Source: Drechmeria coniospora
Lineage: Eukaryota > Ascomycota > Sordariomycetes > Hypocreales > Ophiocordycipitaceae
Assembly: GCF_001625195.1 (NCBI RefSeq)
Contig: NC_054389.1
Span: forward strand, 7,126,520 to 7,190,519
Reading direction: 5' to 3'
Length of the DNA stretch: 64,000 nucleotides
Shown: positions 12,370-22,407 of the stretch, piece by piece
Layout of the letters: each line of letters opens with the position of its first letter
Numbering within the stretch: position 1 is the first letter of the stretch
The notes under the pieces: model-generated
Told to the model about the DNA's origin: nothing
What the model saw: the letters and a program-made list of their open reading frames with translations, nothing else
Databases searched by the model: none
Program-made: the position numbers and the translations under genes

Positions 12370-14180
12370 ATGTTTGGATCCTTCCCCACCTTGGGTAGGT
12401 CACGTTTGTCTATTCCGCCGGGCCGCTGCCAACCCCCACGAGCCAGGACCAGACTCAACCATCTCCATCTGGCAGACGCCCCAGCCTGACAATCCAAGCG
12501 GCTTGTCATCGGCTGTTCCTTTCCTCTCTTTGTGCCTCCCAGTCGTCTCTCGCAATCTTTCACTTTTTCGTGGTGTGAATGGGGCTGCGAAGTGAATAAC
12601 ATCCAACTGATTTTTTTTGTTCCGCAGTGAATTTGCACTCGCAACCTGCCCTGGACCCCAAGGACCTTCCGCCGCCGACGCCCATCAACCTTCCCCGCTA
12701 CCAGCCAGACGCAAATGCCCCTTCACCGTCGCTGCCAAGCCTCCTGGCCCAGGTAGGCCGGTCCACTATTGCCCTGGGTCCCGTTGGCTTCGCCGCCATC
12801 GGCCTCGAATTGAAGCTCGATGCGGCAATCGAGGACCTCGTCCCCGATCGGTCATATACCCCAGACTTTCGTCGATGGGATCAGCTGACGCCGGACGAAT
12901 CCCGAGACGAGAACCATGCAACTCTCCGACCGCTGAGCACCGGTGGCTTGTCTCCCGGCTGCCAAGTCTATCTGGAGCGCAAAAGAGAACTTGCGAACAA
13001 GAACGAGGACGCATTTCGCACCGTGAGAAGACTGCCAGCCCCCAAAGGCAGCACGCAGGCTCGCCTCGGCAACGCCTACGAATTCTTCCGCTGCCTCGAG
13101 CTCTTCACCGTCTACTGGGATGACCCCGCTCGTCCGCCACCGGAGACGGAGCCCTTGGCCGCCGTCGCAACTACGCCCGAGGAATCGGCGGCAAGAAATG
13201 AAGCAGAGTCCGAGGCCGGAAAAGGCCCGGAAACACCTCCCACCTCTCGAACATCCTGCGGTCAGTCCATGCCCGCAGAATTCCGCCAAACCCTCGTCGC
13301 AGCCTTTGTGAAGCTCGTTGCCTACGACTTTGGGTGCAACGTCTCCATGTCTCGCGTCGAACCTCGGCTCCACTTGAACTCGCCCCCTGGTCCCGACCAG
13401 CGCAAGTCGTATACGGCTTGCCACTGCCACTTCATTTTCCAGAGCCCCACGAGCCGTGAGGCCGCCCGAGCTGGCCTGATGTATGGGCCGGTCGCCGCCG
13501 TCAGCGTCAGACCAACAGTAACTTTCACGTCGCCGGATGTCGGAACGGACCAGTCCCTGGATCTTGCTCGAGAAGTGACGGCAGCGCTCGTGACGGCTCA
13601 ACACCGAGCGCGCGAGGGCAGAGCGGAGAGGCGGTTCGGCGAGGGTGCGTGGTGGACTTCCAAGCCTAGATGGGGCGGCGGTCAAGGCGGCCCTATCGGC
13701 CGTGAGGTTGACGTAATCTCGGTCCGAGCTGACGAAGATGGCGGCCCGGCTGGCCGAGACGGGCCGCTCGCGAAGGTGGTGAAGAAGTCGCGTAGGAACA
13801 TGTCCATATATGACAGTTACCGCATGGTGCGGCCGCCATCCACCTGTTGGGACCGCAAGGTCAAGTACGAGACGATCGGCAAGGCTCAGGGAGCCGATCA
13901 TGACGATGTGTTCGTGGTGAGTTCGCTCTTTCACCACATTTCCTTGCTGCGCTTTCGGGTGCCACTACGACTACTCGACGTCTTGGACGGCTCCCCCGAA
14001 CCGGACGCTTCCGGCCGAAGCTGGGGCAAGGTACAGGCGTGGCGAAGCCCGTGGTATGATTTGTTCGACACCCATGAAAGGATCGTGGCCATGCAGCTGC
14101 TGTGGGGAGTCATGTCGTATCAGATGAGGGAGAGGGTCCCATCCGACGCAACTGACGGCGGCAGCGCGGTGGTTGCCTGA
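12370..14180 (+). CDS. Conserved-looking protein of unknown function, 525 residues
   Basis: I do not recognise the family. A tiny first exon (12370-12394, MFGSFPTL) is joined over a 233-base intron (12395-12627, acceptor after a T-run) to a single exon 12628-14180. The splice restores the frame as LVNLHSQPAL, and there is no ATG in the first part of exon 2 that would replace it. The protein has a Pro-rich start (DLPPPTPINLPRYQPD), a hydrophobic GRSTIALGPVGFAAIGLEL segment that could be a weak membrane helix, an Ala/Glu-rich low-complexity linker near residues 180-220, and a well-ordered C-terminal half with many aromatic residues (SIYDSYRMVRPPSTCWDRKVKYETIG; YDLFDTHERIVAMQLLWGVMSYQM). The long frame, codon bias and CT-rich leader support a real gene. 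Confidence 0.8.
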
Positions 14181-14578
14181 AATAATTCAACCCAGGTTTC
14201 TACGGTGCGAGAACAACGTCGAAGTGAAGAAAATCGTGGCTGATGGGTGGAATCATCACATGCCTTCTTGCCTGTGCTCTCGGCGTCCGCTGAACACGAA
14301 CGAGAGCGGCTCGGTGGGGTTCTTGAACTGCCGCCGTCACCGGATATTATCGGCACCCCAAAAAAGGTTCGGCTCGTAGGCGGAAGGGTAGCAGCCGGTC
14401 TGGGTGGGTTAGGGCACTCAGCAGTAGGCCAGCCTAGCACCTTCGTACGTTGGAACATACAGGCAAGCGTACTATTGGAAGTGCAAAGGCATCCGTCCCT
14501 TCCTCGCCCCTGGATGTGCCTCTCTGTCGCTGCCCGTTTCGACTCGGACCCCAAGGATGGGGCGGAACTGCCCGCGAG
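14181..14578. other. Convergent 3' region
   Basis: 398 bases between the stop of the unknown gene and the stop of the RGS gene. Nothing notable was seen. Confidence 0.6.
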
Positions 14579-16092
14579 TTACGACGAGTTCGACCAGACG
14601 GGCAAGAAAATGAAGAGCAAGGCGCTGCAGGTGGCGAAGGAGGCGCCGGCAACGAGGCTCTGGACGACAATCTTGTGCTGCAGATGGCGAAGATGAACAT
14701 CCTTGACGCGAAACTTGCGGTCAAAGATCATGAGGCGAGATAGCAGACGCAACAGTCCCCGGCGTTGTGTCGCGCCCATCTCGGCGTCGGTGAAGCGCTC
14801 CCAGGGCAACGGTTGACGGCGCGAAAAGAGCAAGAGGAAGAAGCAGCTGCCTCGCAGACCAGACATGATGAGGCTCATGCCTATCGACCACATGGGCCAG
14901 GCACCAAGCACGGTCCAGGACGAGTGGTAGGCGCGATGGGGGACGAAAGCGAATAGCAGAACGCTGAGGAAGCCGGCGAGAGTGAGGAAGATGCCAAGGC
15001 CCGTGGCGACGCATATCGTCTCAAAAGTGCCGTTGGAGACGCCGAGGCGGACAAAGTTACGGTGCGAGCAGGTCCGAAGCAGCTGATAGACGTGGTCGGC
15101 AACGGGACGGAGGTGTCCTGGGTCGGAGGCCTGCAAACCGGCGAGCGCCTTGGAGCGTAGGGCCGGGGGGATATTCAGCTCCTTGGGTGCGCCGGGGCGA
15201 AGGAAAGTGCGGCTGATGACGCCGAGCTCGGTGAGCTCCTCGCCGCAGGCAGATTCCGAGCTTGCCGGTGCCAGGGTCGTGGTGCTGGTGCTCGACGAGG
15301 CGTCGGAGGCGAGAAGCATCTCCTGCCCATGTCCGGTTCTGGACGGCAAAGGACGATGGCTGCCTCGGGTACTCTGGCACTTGGAAGCCTGTGTGCATGG
15401 CGCGCCGGAGCCGAGAAGCCATGCGATCCGGTTCAGAACAGCGTTTGCCTCGCCAGCCTCATCTGACCCGTGTCACTGGTCAGCGTGCGGAGCAACAGGC
15501 GCGGGAGCGAAAGGCCATGACGAACCTGCCGACGACTTCACTGACGGCGCTCGAGGATTGGCACCTGGCACCACTGGAGCGCCATCGGCGAACCCCCGGG
15601 AAGCACCATGGTTTCCACCATTTCCTTCCCTTTCCATTCGAGCAGCGTCATGGTTTCGCTCGAAGTCCTTGTACCTGCCCGTTTGCCCTCGTCAACTTTG
15701 GATTTCCGAGGCCCATCCTCCATCCTGCAGCAGTGTAGGGGTGGGTGGGCAGGAGCAGGACGTACCAGATGTAGAATTCGAGGTTCTCCTCGGAGTACTC
15801 TATATGTTTCAGGTACATGTAGAAATCAAAAAGGGACATGGGACTGCCTGGAGGGGGACGCAAGTTGTTAGCTGGGTCAACGGTGCTACCTCCGTCACGA
15901 ACTGGCGTCCCTCGCGGCTTCCTTACATGTCTTATTCTCAAGCACTCGTTCCAGCTTGAGTTGGCTGGGGATCATGCCACCACGTCCATCAGGGCTGAAG
16001 GAACGCGTTCCGGAGCCGACGGCAGTCGAATACTCTTTGATGTCACGGTACTCGGGCTTCTTATACCACGTCAACCAGGTCGGCCACGGCAT
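14579..16092 (-). CDS. RAX1-type RGS-domain membrane protein
   Basis: Fungal RGS protein of the RAX1 type: an N-terminal, split RGS domain and a C-terminal three-helix membrane region. Yeast Rax1 marks bud sites; filamentous relatives tune G-protein signalling. Exons: 15927-16092, 15766-15847, 15526-15674 and 14579-15462; introns of 79, 91 and 63 bases; 426 residues. Seen: MPWPTWLTWYKKPEYRDI start; SPMSLFDFYMYLKHIEYS and NLEFYIWYKDFERNHD, the first RGS helices; a Ser/Ala-rich linker; then FLRPGAPKELNI...HVYQLLRTCSHRNFVRLGVSNGT, completing the RGS fold; then hydrophobic spans around ICVATGLGIFLTLAGFLSVLLF, the WPMWSIGMSLIMSGLRGS segment, and SLVAGASFATCSALLFIFLPVW. The third intron (15463-15525) is a multiple of three and contains an in-frame TGA. 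Confidence 0.88.
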
Positions 16093-18147
16093 CTTGCTCG
16101 CCGCTCCCGGTTGGCTGGCTGATTCGGCTTGGGTTTTGGAAAGAGGGGTCGGCGATGGGGGAGAGCATGGAGATGGAGGGTGCAGGTTGAAATGTCTCGG
16201 CAGAGGACGTCAAATTCACTTGGTGATTTTCGAGACTGCCGTATGCTTGTTCACTCAGCCTTGAGCTCGTTCCGGTCCGGGTCCGCTCTCTCCTGGCCTC
16301 TTTTGGTCTCTTCTGGTCCCTTCTGGCCTCTCCTGGCCCTGAGACTGGCATACGGGTATTCTGTATATATACTCGGCAGGCCCAGTCTCGGGCCGAAAGG
16401 TGCGACTAGCCACCATGACGTTGATTCAGTCGTACCGCGGTCGACTTGGCTTTGCATTGACCCCGTGGCAGCAGAAAGGAGATCCTTGGGTCGACCGTCG
16501 ATGGTAGGCAGATGGTCACCGCCCAAGTAAGGTGGTAACTCGTGGAAAGGGAGGGGGAAATCGGTTCGAGTCGTGCAAAGTACGAATCAGACGGTGGAAA
16601 CGTGGTTGATGAAGGAGGCGAGGAAGGGGCGGCGGCCCACATGACAAGTCGGCGTTACTCTGACGGGTGTCGTGCTCGTACGAGCGATGACGAGTGCCAG
16701 TACCTAGTACTTACTTACCCCACGTACTTGAGTAGGTACGATAGCGTCAAGGTAGTGATTTGTACATGTACGCCTACATTTTGGTATATTTCGCATTGAT
16801 GTGTACAAACGAATATTACGAGATTCGCCACTGTTGTGTTAATACGGAGCACTACAAGTACAGTATGTGCACTTATATGTTAGAGAATACAGGTTAGAGG
16901 AAGTGAGACCTACCAAGTAATTAATACTTGCATGTACTTACTAGGTATACTTCCTGATTTGATTCTCTGGGCTGATGACTAATTCGGATTTGGCCTTTCC
17001 AATGCCGATATCATAATGCCAAGAGGACGGGAAGCTGTAGAAAGGATAATGGAGAAATAGGAGCATTAGCATATCTATAGGTCTGTGATGGAAAGGGCGG
17101 TCGTCGTGTTGAACGCGGTTAGAATTGGGAAGCGATCATCAAAGTGCCCGTTGCAGCAGTATGCCCGGCGTGGTGGTGAGCACTAACTACCTGTAGTTGT
17201 AGTGTGTGTGTGTGGCACCATTACATATACTTATCAGTATGAGATCGACATGGAATAATCCGTAAATACGAGTAAGCATACATGCATGGTACGGAGTACA
17301 AGTACAGGAAAACTCGCGTGTTTTGGTTAAGGTGTACTCCGTAAGTACTCACGGATGGCGGCAACCTATTTTGCTGCTGCTGCGAGCAAGGGAAGTTGGT
17401 TGTTACAGCTTGCACTCCCCCAGTCGTCGTCATCGTTGTGTCGGCATAGCGTACACCGTTGTGCTCCCTCCTCCGAGAAGCAGACATCGCCAGCGCTTGC
17501 CAGTCGTGCTCGTCGGTCTGCTCGCTCGTACTCAGTAAGTCGGCAGGCAATACTCCATACGAGGACCGTAGGACCTAATTAACGCAAGAACTATTAGCAA
17601 CCATCTGCGGAAAACGGAGTAGAAACTCTGAAACATGGGCCCTCTCCAACCTCCAGGGTAGCCTGTAGACCCGCACACAGCATCCACATTTGTTTCGGAC
17701 ATTTTGATAGCCCGCAGCCAAATAATGCCGCAGATCGTGATGAAGCACAGTCCACTCTCCAGCAGCTGTGTTGGAGAAATTCTTCGACTTTCAACATGTG
17801 CATTAATTACCATGCTGTATGCATTGTGGGTTTACAAGTATACGTCACGTTGCGCAGGACTAGTATGTGTACTGCATGTTTCGCAGCCAGCGGTGATGCA
17901 AGTACTGGTCAGGATCCCTTCCAAGCCAGCCTTTCCAAGCCAGCCCTTGCTCCCCAAATTGTGCTTTTACATTTGTACGTACGGACAGGGTCGTTCTGCG
18001 TCACATGCTGCACGTAGGTGCACGCGTGTACCCCCTGGAGATGAGAAACCTATAACCGCAATGTCCGGACCGATACTCAAGGGATTCTGGTACCAGTCAA
18101 TTATCTTCATAATGCTCGTAATATCGCACGTCTCACGACCCTTGCTT
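16093..18147. other. Intergenic region upstream of the RAX1-type gene
   Basis: About 2 kb with no supported protein gene. Near 16270-16350 there is a simple CT-rich stretch with repeated TGGCCTCT/TGGTC words. GTAC/TACGGAG words recur at about 16690-16960 and 17280-17350. Small ORFs have no recognisable similarity. Confidence 0.55.
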
Positions 18148-18231
18148 GCCCTTATAGCTCAGTGGTAGTAGCGCGTCGCTCGTATGAAAGGCGATACGAC
18201 GAGGTCCGCTGTTCGATCCAGCGTGGGGGCA
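18148..18231 (+). tRNA. tRNA-Thr (anticodon CGU) with an 11-base intron
   Basis: The sequence folds as a tRNA. Acceptor strands are GCCCTTA and TGGGGGC with two G-U pairs and discriminator A. The D arm begins GCTCAGTGGTAG. The anticodon stem CGTCG/CGACG encloses CT-CGT-A plus an insert TGAAAGGCGAT after position 37, then A38. The variable loop is AGGTC. The T arm CGCTG-TTCGATC-CAGCG is perfectly paired. Anticodon CGU reads the Thr codon ACG. The D stem is slightly odd: TAGC replaces the expected GAGC, leaving one mismatch (C13 opposite U22). The intron sits at the canonical position. Confidence 0.88.
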
Positions 18232-18977
18232 GTTACTTTTTGTTGCCGCGAGCAGAAATGTGATGACGGTGCGGAACGTGTACTGTTCTGTATAGAGGCA
18301 AACATTGCTGCATTCTGCGCCTGTCACATGCGTACTGTGCGATTTCCAGTGGAGCAGGAGCAGAGTGAAGTGCGTGTCTTGTAGGTACACTCCTCACCGC
18401 AGTGCACAGTAATAATACCTGTTCATCCAATATATGCGACCTACAACTACTTTGATGTATTCCTGTTCGCTGCCAATCTTGCAATTGCTCCCCTGTCCAT
18501 GCCACCACGAGGTATCTTCTCCAGCCTGGCAATCGATAATACAGTACATTGATTGTGCCACTCAAGGATATCGGGATGTCCAAAATGCGTGGTACATGAT
18601 TTGATTGTTCCAAGAACACGCCGAAGCAACCCCCCTTCCCCCGCCGCTGCCGACGGAAATCAACTGGAGCGGCAACAAGAGCACCCACAGTACGTCACGG
18701 CGGATTCACAACGCCAGACCAGGTCAGCGGCGATGCAGGCAAGGCACGCCTTCGTCGGTGCGGAGAATCTACCATGCTTCATCATCTGCCCTTTCCCGCG
18801 GCAGGTCCACAAACGATGCGAGTGTCAAGTACAAAGTGCCAACCGGATGGATGCATGAGTGATCCTCAGAAGCCCACGCTCAACGATGGTCAGTCACGGC
18901 GACAGCGCGCATGGAGAATCAACTGACGGTCCATCCATTTTCTATGCCTTTCCCGCCGCCGGTCCCCGCTCCCGCCG
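18232..18977. other. Spacer between tRNA-Thr and PDAT
   Basis: 746 bases with no supported gene, expected to hold the PDAT 3' UTR. No dense GTAC words were seen here. Confidence 0.55.
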
Positions 18978-20861
18978 TTAAGCTTCGTCCTCCTCGTACA
19001 CCTTCACCTTGGCAGCATACTCGCGGATGTTGCTCACGATGTAGTCCGAGATGGTCTCGCCCTTGCCGGCGGCGACGCGCAACACGAGCTCGTTGAGGTT
19101 CTGGCGGCCGAGAATGTCCACGTGGTCGGCCGTGTTGGGCCCGCCTCTCGGGTTGAACCTCTCCGGCTCGTGCGGCATCTCGACGACGGTGATCTTGGAT
19201 CCCGCCGGGTTGTATCGCTTGATGTGCCAGCCGCGGTTGCACATGTAGCCCGTGCTCAGCAGGTTGACCGTCCCGTCCCCCTCGCCCAAGATGACGCCGC
19301 GATCGACCTCGCCCTCGGTGAGGCCCGTGTCGATGGTGAAGTTCAAGCCCGACGACGCGGCCGGGTCGGGCGCCCGGTAGTAGTAGGCCCGTTCCGTCGG
19401 CTTCCCGACGCCGTAGAAGCAGTAGATCTTCAGGTTCGGCGCCCTGGGAAGTCTCGACTCGAGCGGGTTGATCCACTTCCTCGGGTCGTCCTCGTTCCGC
19501 TCCACCTCGGCGGCCGTATGGGCGACGGCGTGGGAGTAGCTTCCCATGACGTGGTTCCGGTACCAGTCCTCGGTCGTGTTCATGAGGTGCGACAGCGAGT
19601 CCTCGACGGTAAAGTTCCTGCTCGGCGTCGTCCAGTTGGCGCCGACCTTGAAGTTGAGGAGCGAGCCGTACGAGAAGGACTGGTCGGCCAGGTCGTCGGG
19701 CGCCCAGCCGAGGTCGCCCCAGACGGCGTTGCCTCCGAGCGGGAGCATCGACGAGATGCCGGGCATGGCGCGGAAGATCTCGGCCCGCTCCTCGCGCTTG
19801 AGGAACTTTTCCAGCCCGTATATGGCGAAGGCGTTGAGCTGAGCCGTGTCGCGCATCTCGCCCGACAGGACGGCCGTCAGGCCCTTGACGGCGCCGAGCA
19901 GGCAGCCGCTGATGTTGATCCACGAGTCGACGTGGCGATCGACCCAATCCTGGCCGCCGCCGCCTCCCTTATCGGACTGCACCCAGTGGAAGAAGTAGAA
20001 GACGACCTGGCTGCCCATGCTGTGGGAGGCCAGGACGACCTTTCTGCCGTCGACGGCGACGGCCGTCTCGATGTACGACTTTAGCCGCGTGAAGTACCGG
20101 TCCCTGAACTCGAGATTGGGGTAGGACAGGCGCCAGTCGTAGGCGGCCGTGAAGGAGTTGGTGGGGTCGTAGCCGATGGTCGCCAGGTTCTCGAAGATCT
20201 TGTTCCAGATCCAGTAGCCCGTGATGAAGAAGTCGGTGGCGTCGAACCCCTGGGCCGCGCGAAGCTTGATCGCCGGCGGGTCGAGGCCCGTCTTCTTGTC
20301 GAGCATGATGTGCCTCTTCCAGACCTCCTTGTCGAGGACGAGGGCTCTCATCATCGTCCAGCTTCCCCAGAGACGCTTCCGGAAGTACTGCCTCGACACG
20401 TTGGCGGTACCCCAGGATTCGAGGCCGGTGGAGATGACGCCGGGCACCATGATCATGGCGTGGTGGGCGCCGAGGCCGTCGGCGCGAGCCTTGAGGCCGA
20501 CGGAGAAGGAGTCGTACGAGTCCGTCACCTCGCGCTCGCCCTGGACGAGATCGCGCATGTCCCTCACGAGACCGGCGGGGAGCACGTCGAAGAGGCTGTC
20601 CATGGTGAGGTCGCCGAACTCGGGAAAGTCGATGAGATCGTTGCTTTTGGCGAAGAAGCCGGCGGCGATGAGGCCGAAGAGACTGCCGAGAAGGAAGATG
20701 AAGGTGTTGCGGCGCTTGCGCGTCTTGGGAACGCGCTCGACGACGTGGACGTGGTGGCGGCCCTTGGGCCGCTTGGCCTTGCAGTCCTCGAGCTCGGAGC
20801 ATTCATCCTCGGCCGTCACCGTCGCCGGCGGCGGGACGCGGCGTCGCAACGTCGTCGTCAT
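18978..20861 (-). CDS. LRO1: Phospholipid:diacylglycerol acyltransferase (PDAT, LRO1)
   Basis: ER membrane enzyme that moves an acyl chain from a phospholipid to diacylglycerol, making triacylglycerol for lipid droplets. It is a single exon of 627 residues from the ATG at 20861; in-frame sequence upstream is Arg/Pro-rich and unconserved, so I treat it as leader. Seen in order: a basic cytosolic tail (KTRKRRN), one membrane helix (TFIFLLGSLFGLIAAGFFA), the MVPGVISTGLESW oxyanion region, the lid region with WGS...KRHIMLD, the PYDWRLS-like AYDWRLSYPNLE, the nucleophile Ser281 in SHSMGSQ, Asp near 529 in GEGDGTVN and His near 580 in ADHVDI. This is the complete LCAT-type triad. Length and motifs match fungal Lro1. 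Confidence 0.96.
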   Translation of the reverse strand: MTTTLRRRVPPPATVTAEDECSELEDCKAKRPKGRHHVHVVERVPKTRKRRNTFIFLLGSLFGLIAAGFFAKSNDLIDFPEFGDLTMDSLFDVLPAGLVRDMRDLVQGEREVTDSYDSFSVGLKARADGLGAHHAMIMVPGVISTGLESWGTANVSRQYFRKRLWGSWTMMRALVLDKEVWKRHIMLDKKTGLDPPAIKLRAAQGFDATDFFITGYWIWNKIFENLATIGYDPTNSFTAAYDWRLSYPNLEFRDRYFTRLKSYIETAVAVDGRKVVLASHSMGSQVVFYFFHWVQSDKGGGGGQDWVDRHVDSWINISGCLLGAVKGLTAVLSGEMRDTAQLNAFAIYGLEKFLKREERAEIFRAMPGISSMLPLGGNAVWGDLGWAPDDLADQSFSYGSLLNFKVGANWTTPSRNFTVEDSLSHLMNTTEDWYRNHVMGSYSHAVAHTAAEVERNEDDPRKWINPLESRLPRAPNLKIYCFYGVGKPTERAYYYRAPDPAASSGLNFTIDTGLTEGEVDRGVILGEGDGTVNLLSTGYMCNRGWHIKRYNPAGSKITVVEMPHEPERFNPRGGPNTADHVDILGRQNLNELVLRVAAGKGETISDYIVSNIREYAAKVKVYEEDEA

Positions 20862-22407
20862 GACGGGAGACGGAGATGTCGTCGAGCCTGCTGCTCGGCC
20901 CGTCCTTCTCTCCAGAGCGGGCGAGGGTTGCCGTGAAGTGTCGGGCCAACCTTTGCGTCGGCGCGTTGGACGGGATTGTCGAGATCCCGCCTGCAGCCAA
21001 GGATTGCGGATGGGGGCGACGACGACAGCAGCCGAGGGTGACACGGCGCGTGTCGTGGCAACGTTGCGCACCTTGTTCAAAGCAAGAAGCCATTGGAGGG
21101 CAGAGGAGCGAGGAAAGGGGACTAAAGGGAAGGGGGGGAGGAGGCTGGTGCCTGCAATCCAATGTCTGGGAGTCGGGCCATGTGCTTGTCCACCAGGTAG
21201 GTGCGATCCACCAGCGACTGCCCTTGGGTTGGCAGCGGCAAGAACGGGTGGGTAGGCACTTGCACCAACCAGTGGCAGCACCTGGCTCCATACTGTACAC
21301 TTGAGTAAGTACTTGCACTAATGGTAGTTCCAGCAGGCACATGTATACCTGTTATATCACCGGTAATATCCCAATACAGTACTTATCTATGGGTACATCT
21401 GGTTCCTGGCCTGACTGCAGTTGCAAGTACTTGCATACATTTATTCGCCATCCAGAATGTGCACCGAAAAGTAATACTTACGGTCGTACTTAAATACTTA
21501 CTGTACATGTAGGTGTACATGTTCTCAAGTACTGTACAGTACTTACTCCGTACAGTAATAATACAACTACGTGCTACACAAGTCATGAACTTACGGAGAA
21601 CAATACTGCGGCATACCATACAACGGCACCAGGCACCAGCGAAGCCGACAGCCGTACTTAGTTAGGTACTAGGTATGCTTGCAAGCAGTAAGTATATTCT
21701 CACTAGTATACACCGTACTACTACAGTGCAGTAAGTATAGTACAGAAATACTGTACGGAGTACTTGCACAAGTACTTACTTGTACAACTACAGTGCTCCG
21801 AAGATTTTACGCACTCCCTCCCATAGTATCCTTGCAGGCAGTATATTCTCACTAAGTATACACCGTACAACTACTCTGTACAGTACAGTGTGCTTGCACA
21901 AGTACTTGTACAACAACTACTCCGAGAATTTTACTTATGCACTCCCTCCCAGAGTATCATGAATACCAACTGACTGTAAGTACTTGTAATTTCTACCATC
22001 CAAGCAAGTGCTTGAGTGTACTGTATGTTTTCACCTACATCAATAAGTAGGTGTAATTACTTACTCGTACGTCTGGCACGTAGCACGCACTAGTGGCATA
22101 ATTACAAGGACGCAGTCCCTTGGTTCGGCTTGCGATGCCACCCCTCCGCTCAACGCAAGCTAACCAGCCGTGGCATTGCACGCTCCCTTCCCAATCTCGA
22201 CGACGCTGAGAACAAAACACCCCGCCGAGATGAGGTGTGCAAAATACCAGTTGTGCGGCGGGTCGTGACTTCGGCACGCAAGAGGGCAAGCAACACCAGG
22301 CGCCGCATGGTTCGTTTGCAACGTCGGCGCATTCATGAATGCAAGCAGCCGTCGGTGGCACCCCGCAGGCGACAGACCGCCGTACAAGTACAAAATCGTC
22401 CAGCAAG
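20862..22407. other. Intergenic region PDAT / PDC with GTAC-word array
   Basis: No gene supported. 20862-21280 is PDAT leader/promoter. From 21290 to about 22060 the sequence is a dense field of GTAC-centred words and includes the tandem duplication listed separately. 22080-22407 is ordinary sequence next to the PDC stop. Confidence 0.55.
21678..21960. repeat. Imperfect tandem duplication (about 150 and 130 bp)
   Basis: Copy 1 (21678-21830) and copy 2 (21831-21960) share the same order of blocks: CTTGCA-GCAGTA, TATATTCTCACTA, GTATACACCGTAC, an AGTA/GTACAG region, TGCACAAGTACTTGTACAACTAC, GCTCCGA-TTTTAC, and GCACTCCCTCCCA-AGTATC. They differ by indels in the middle. Confidence 0.8.

Noticed and set aside
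12852..13937. 361-residue minus-strand frame
   Set aside because: Antisense to the 525-residue protein gene, without a start context or splice pattern; the + frame has the CT-rich leader and intron signals.
19122..20084. 320-codon + frame, and other long frames opposite PDAT
   Set aside because: Shadow of PDAT third-position GC bias; the minus-strand gene has the complete catalytic triad.
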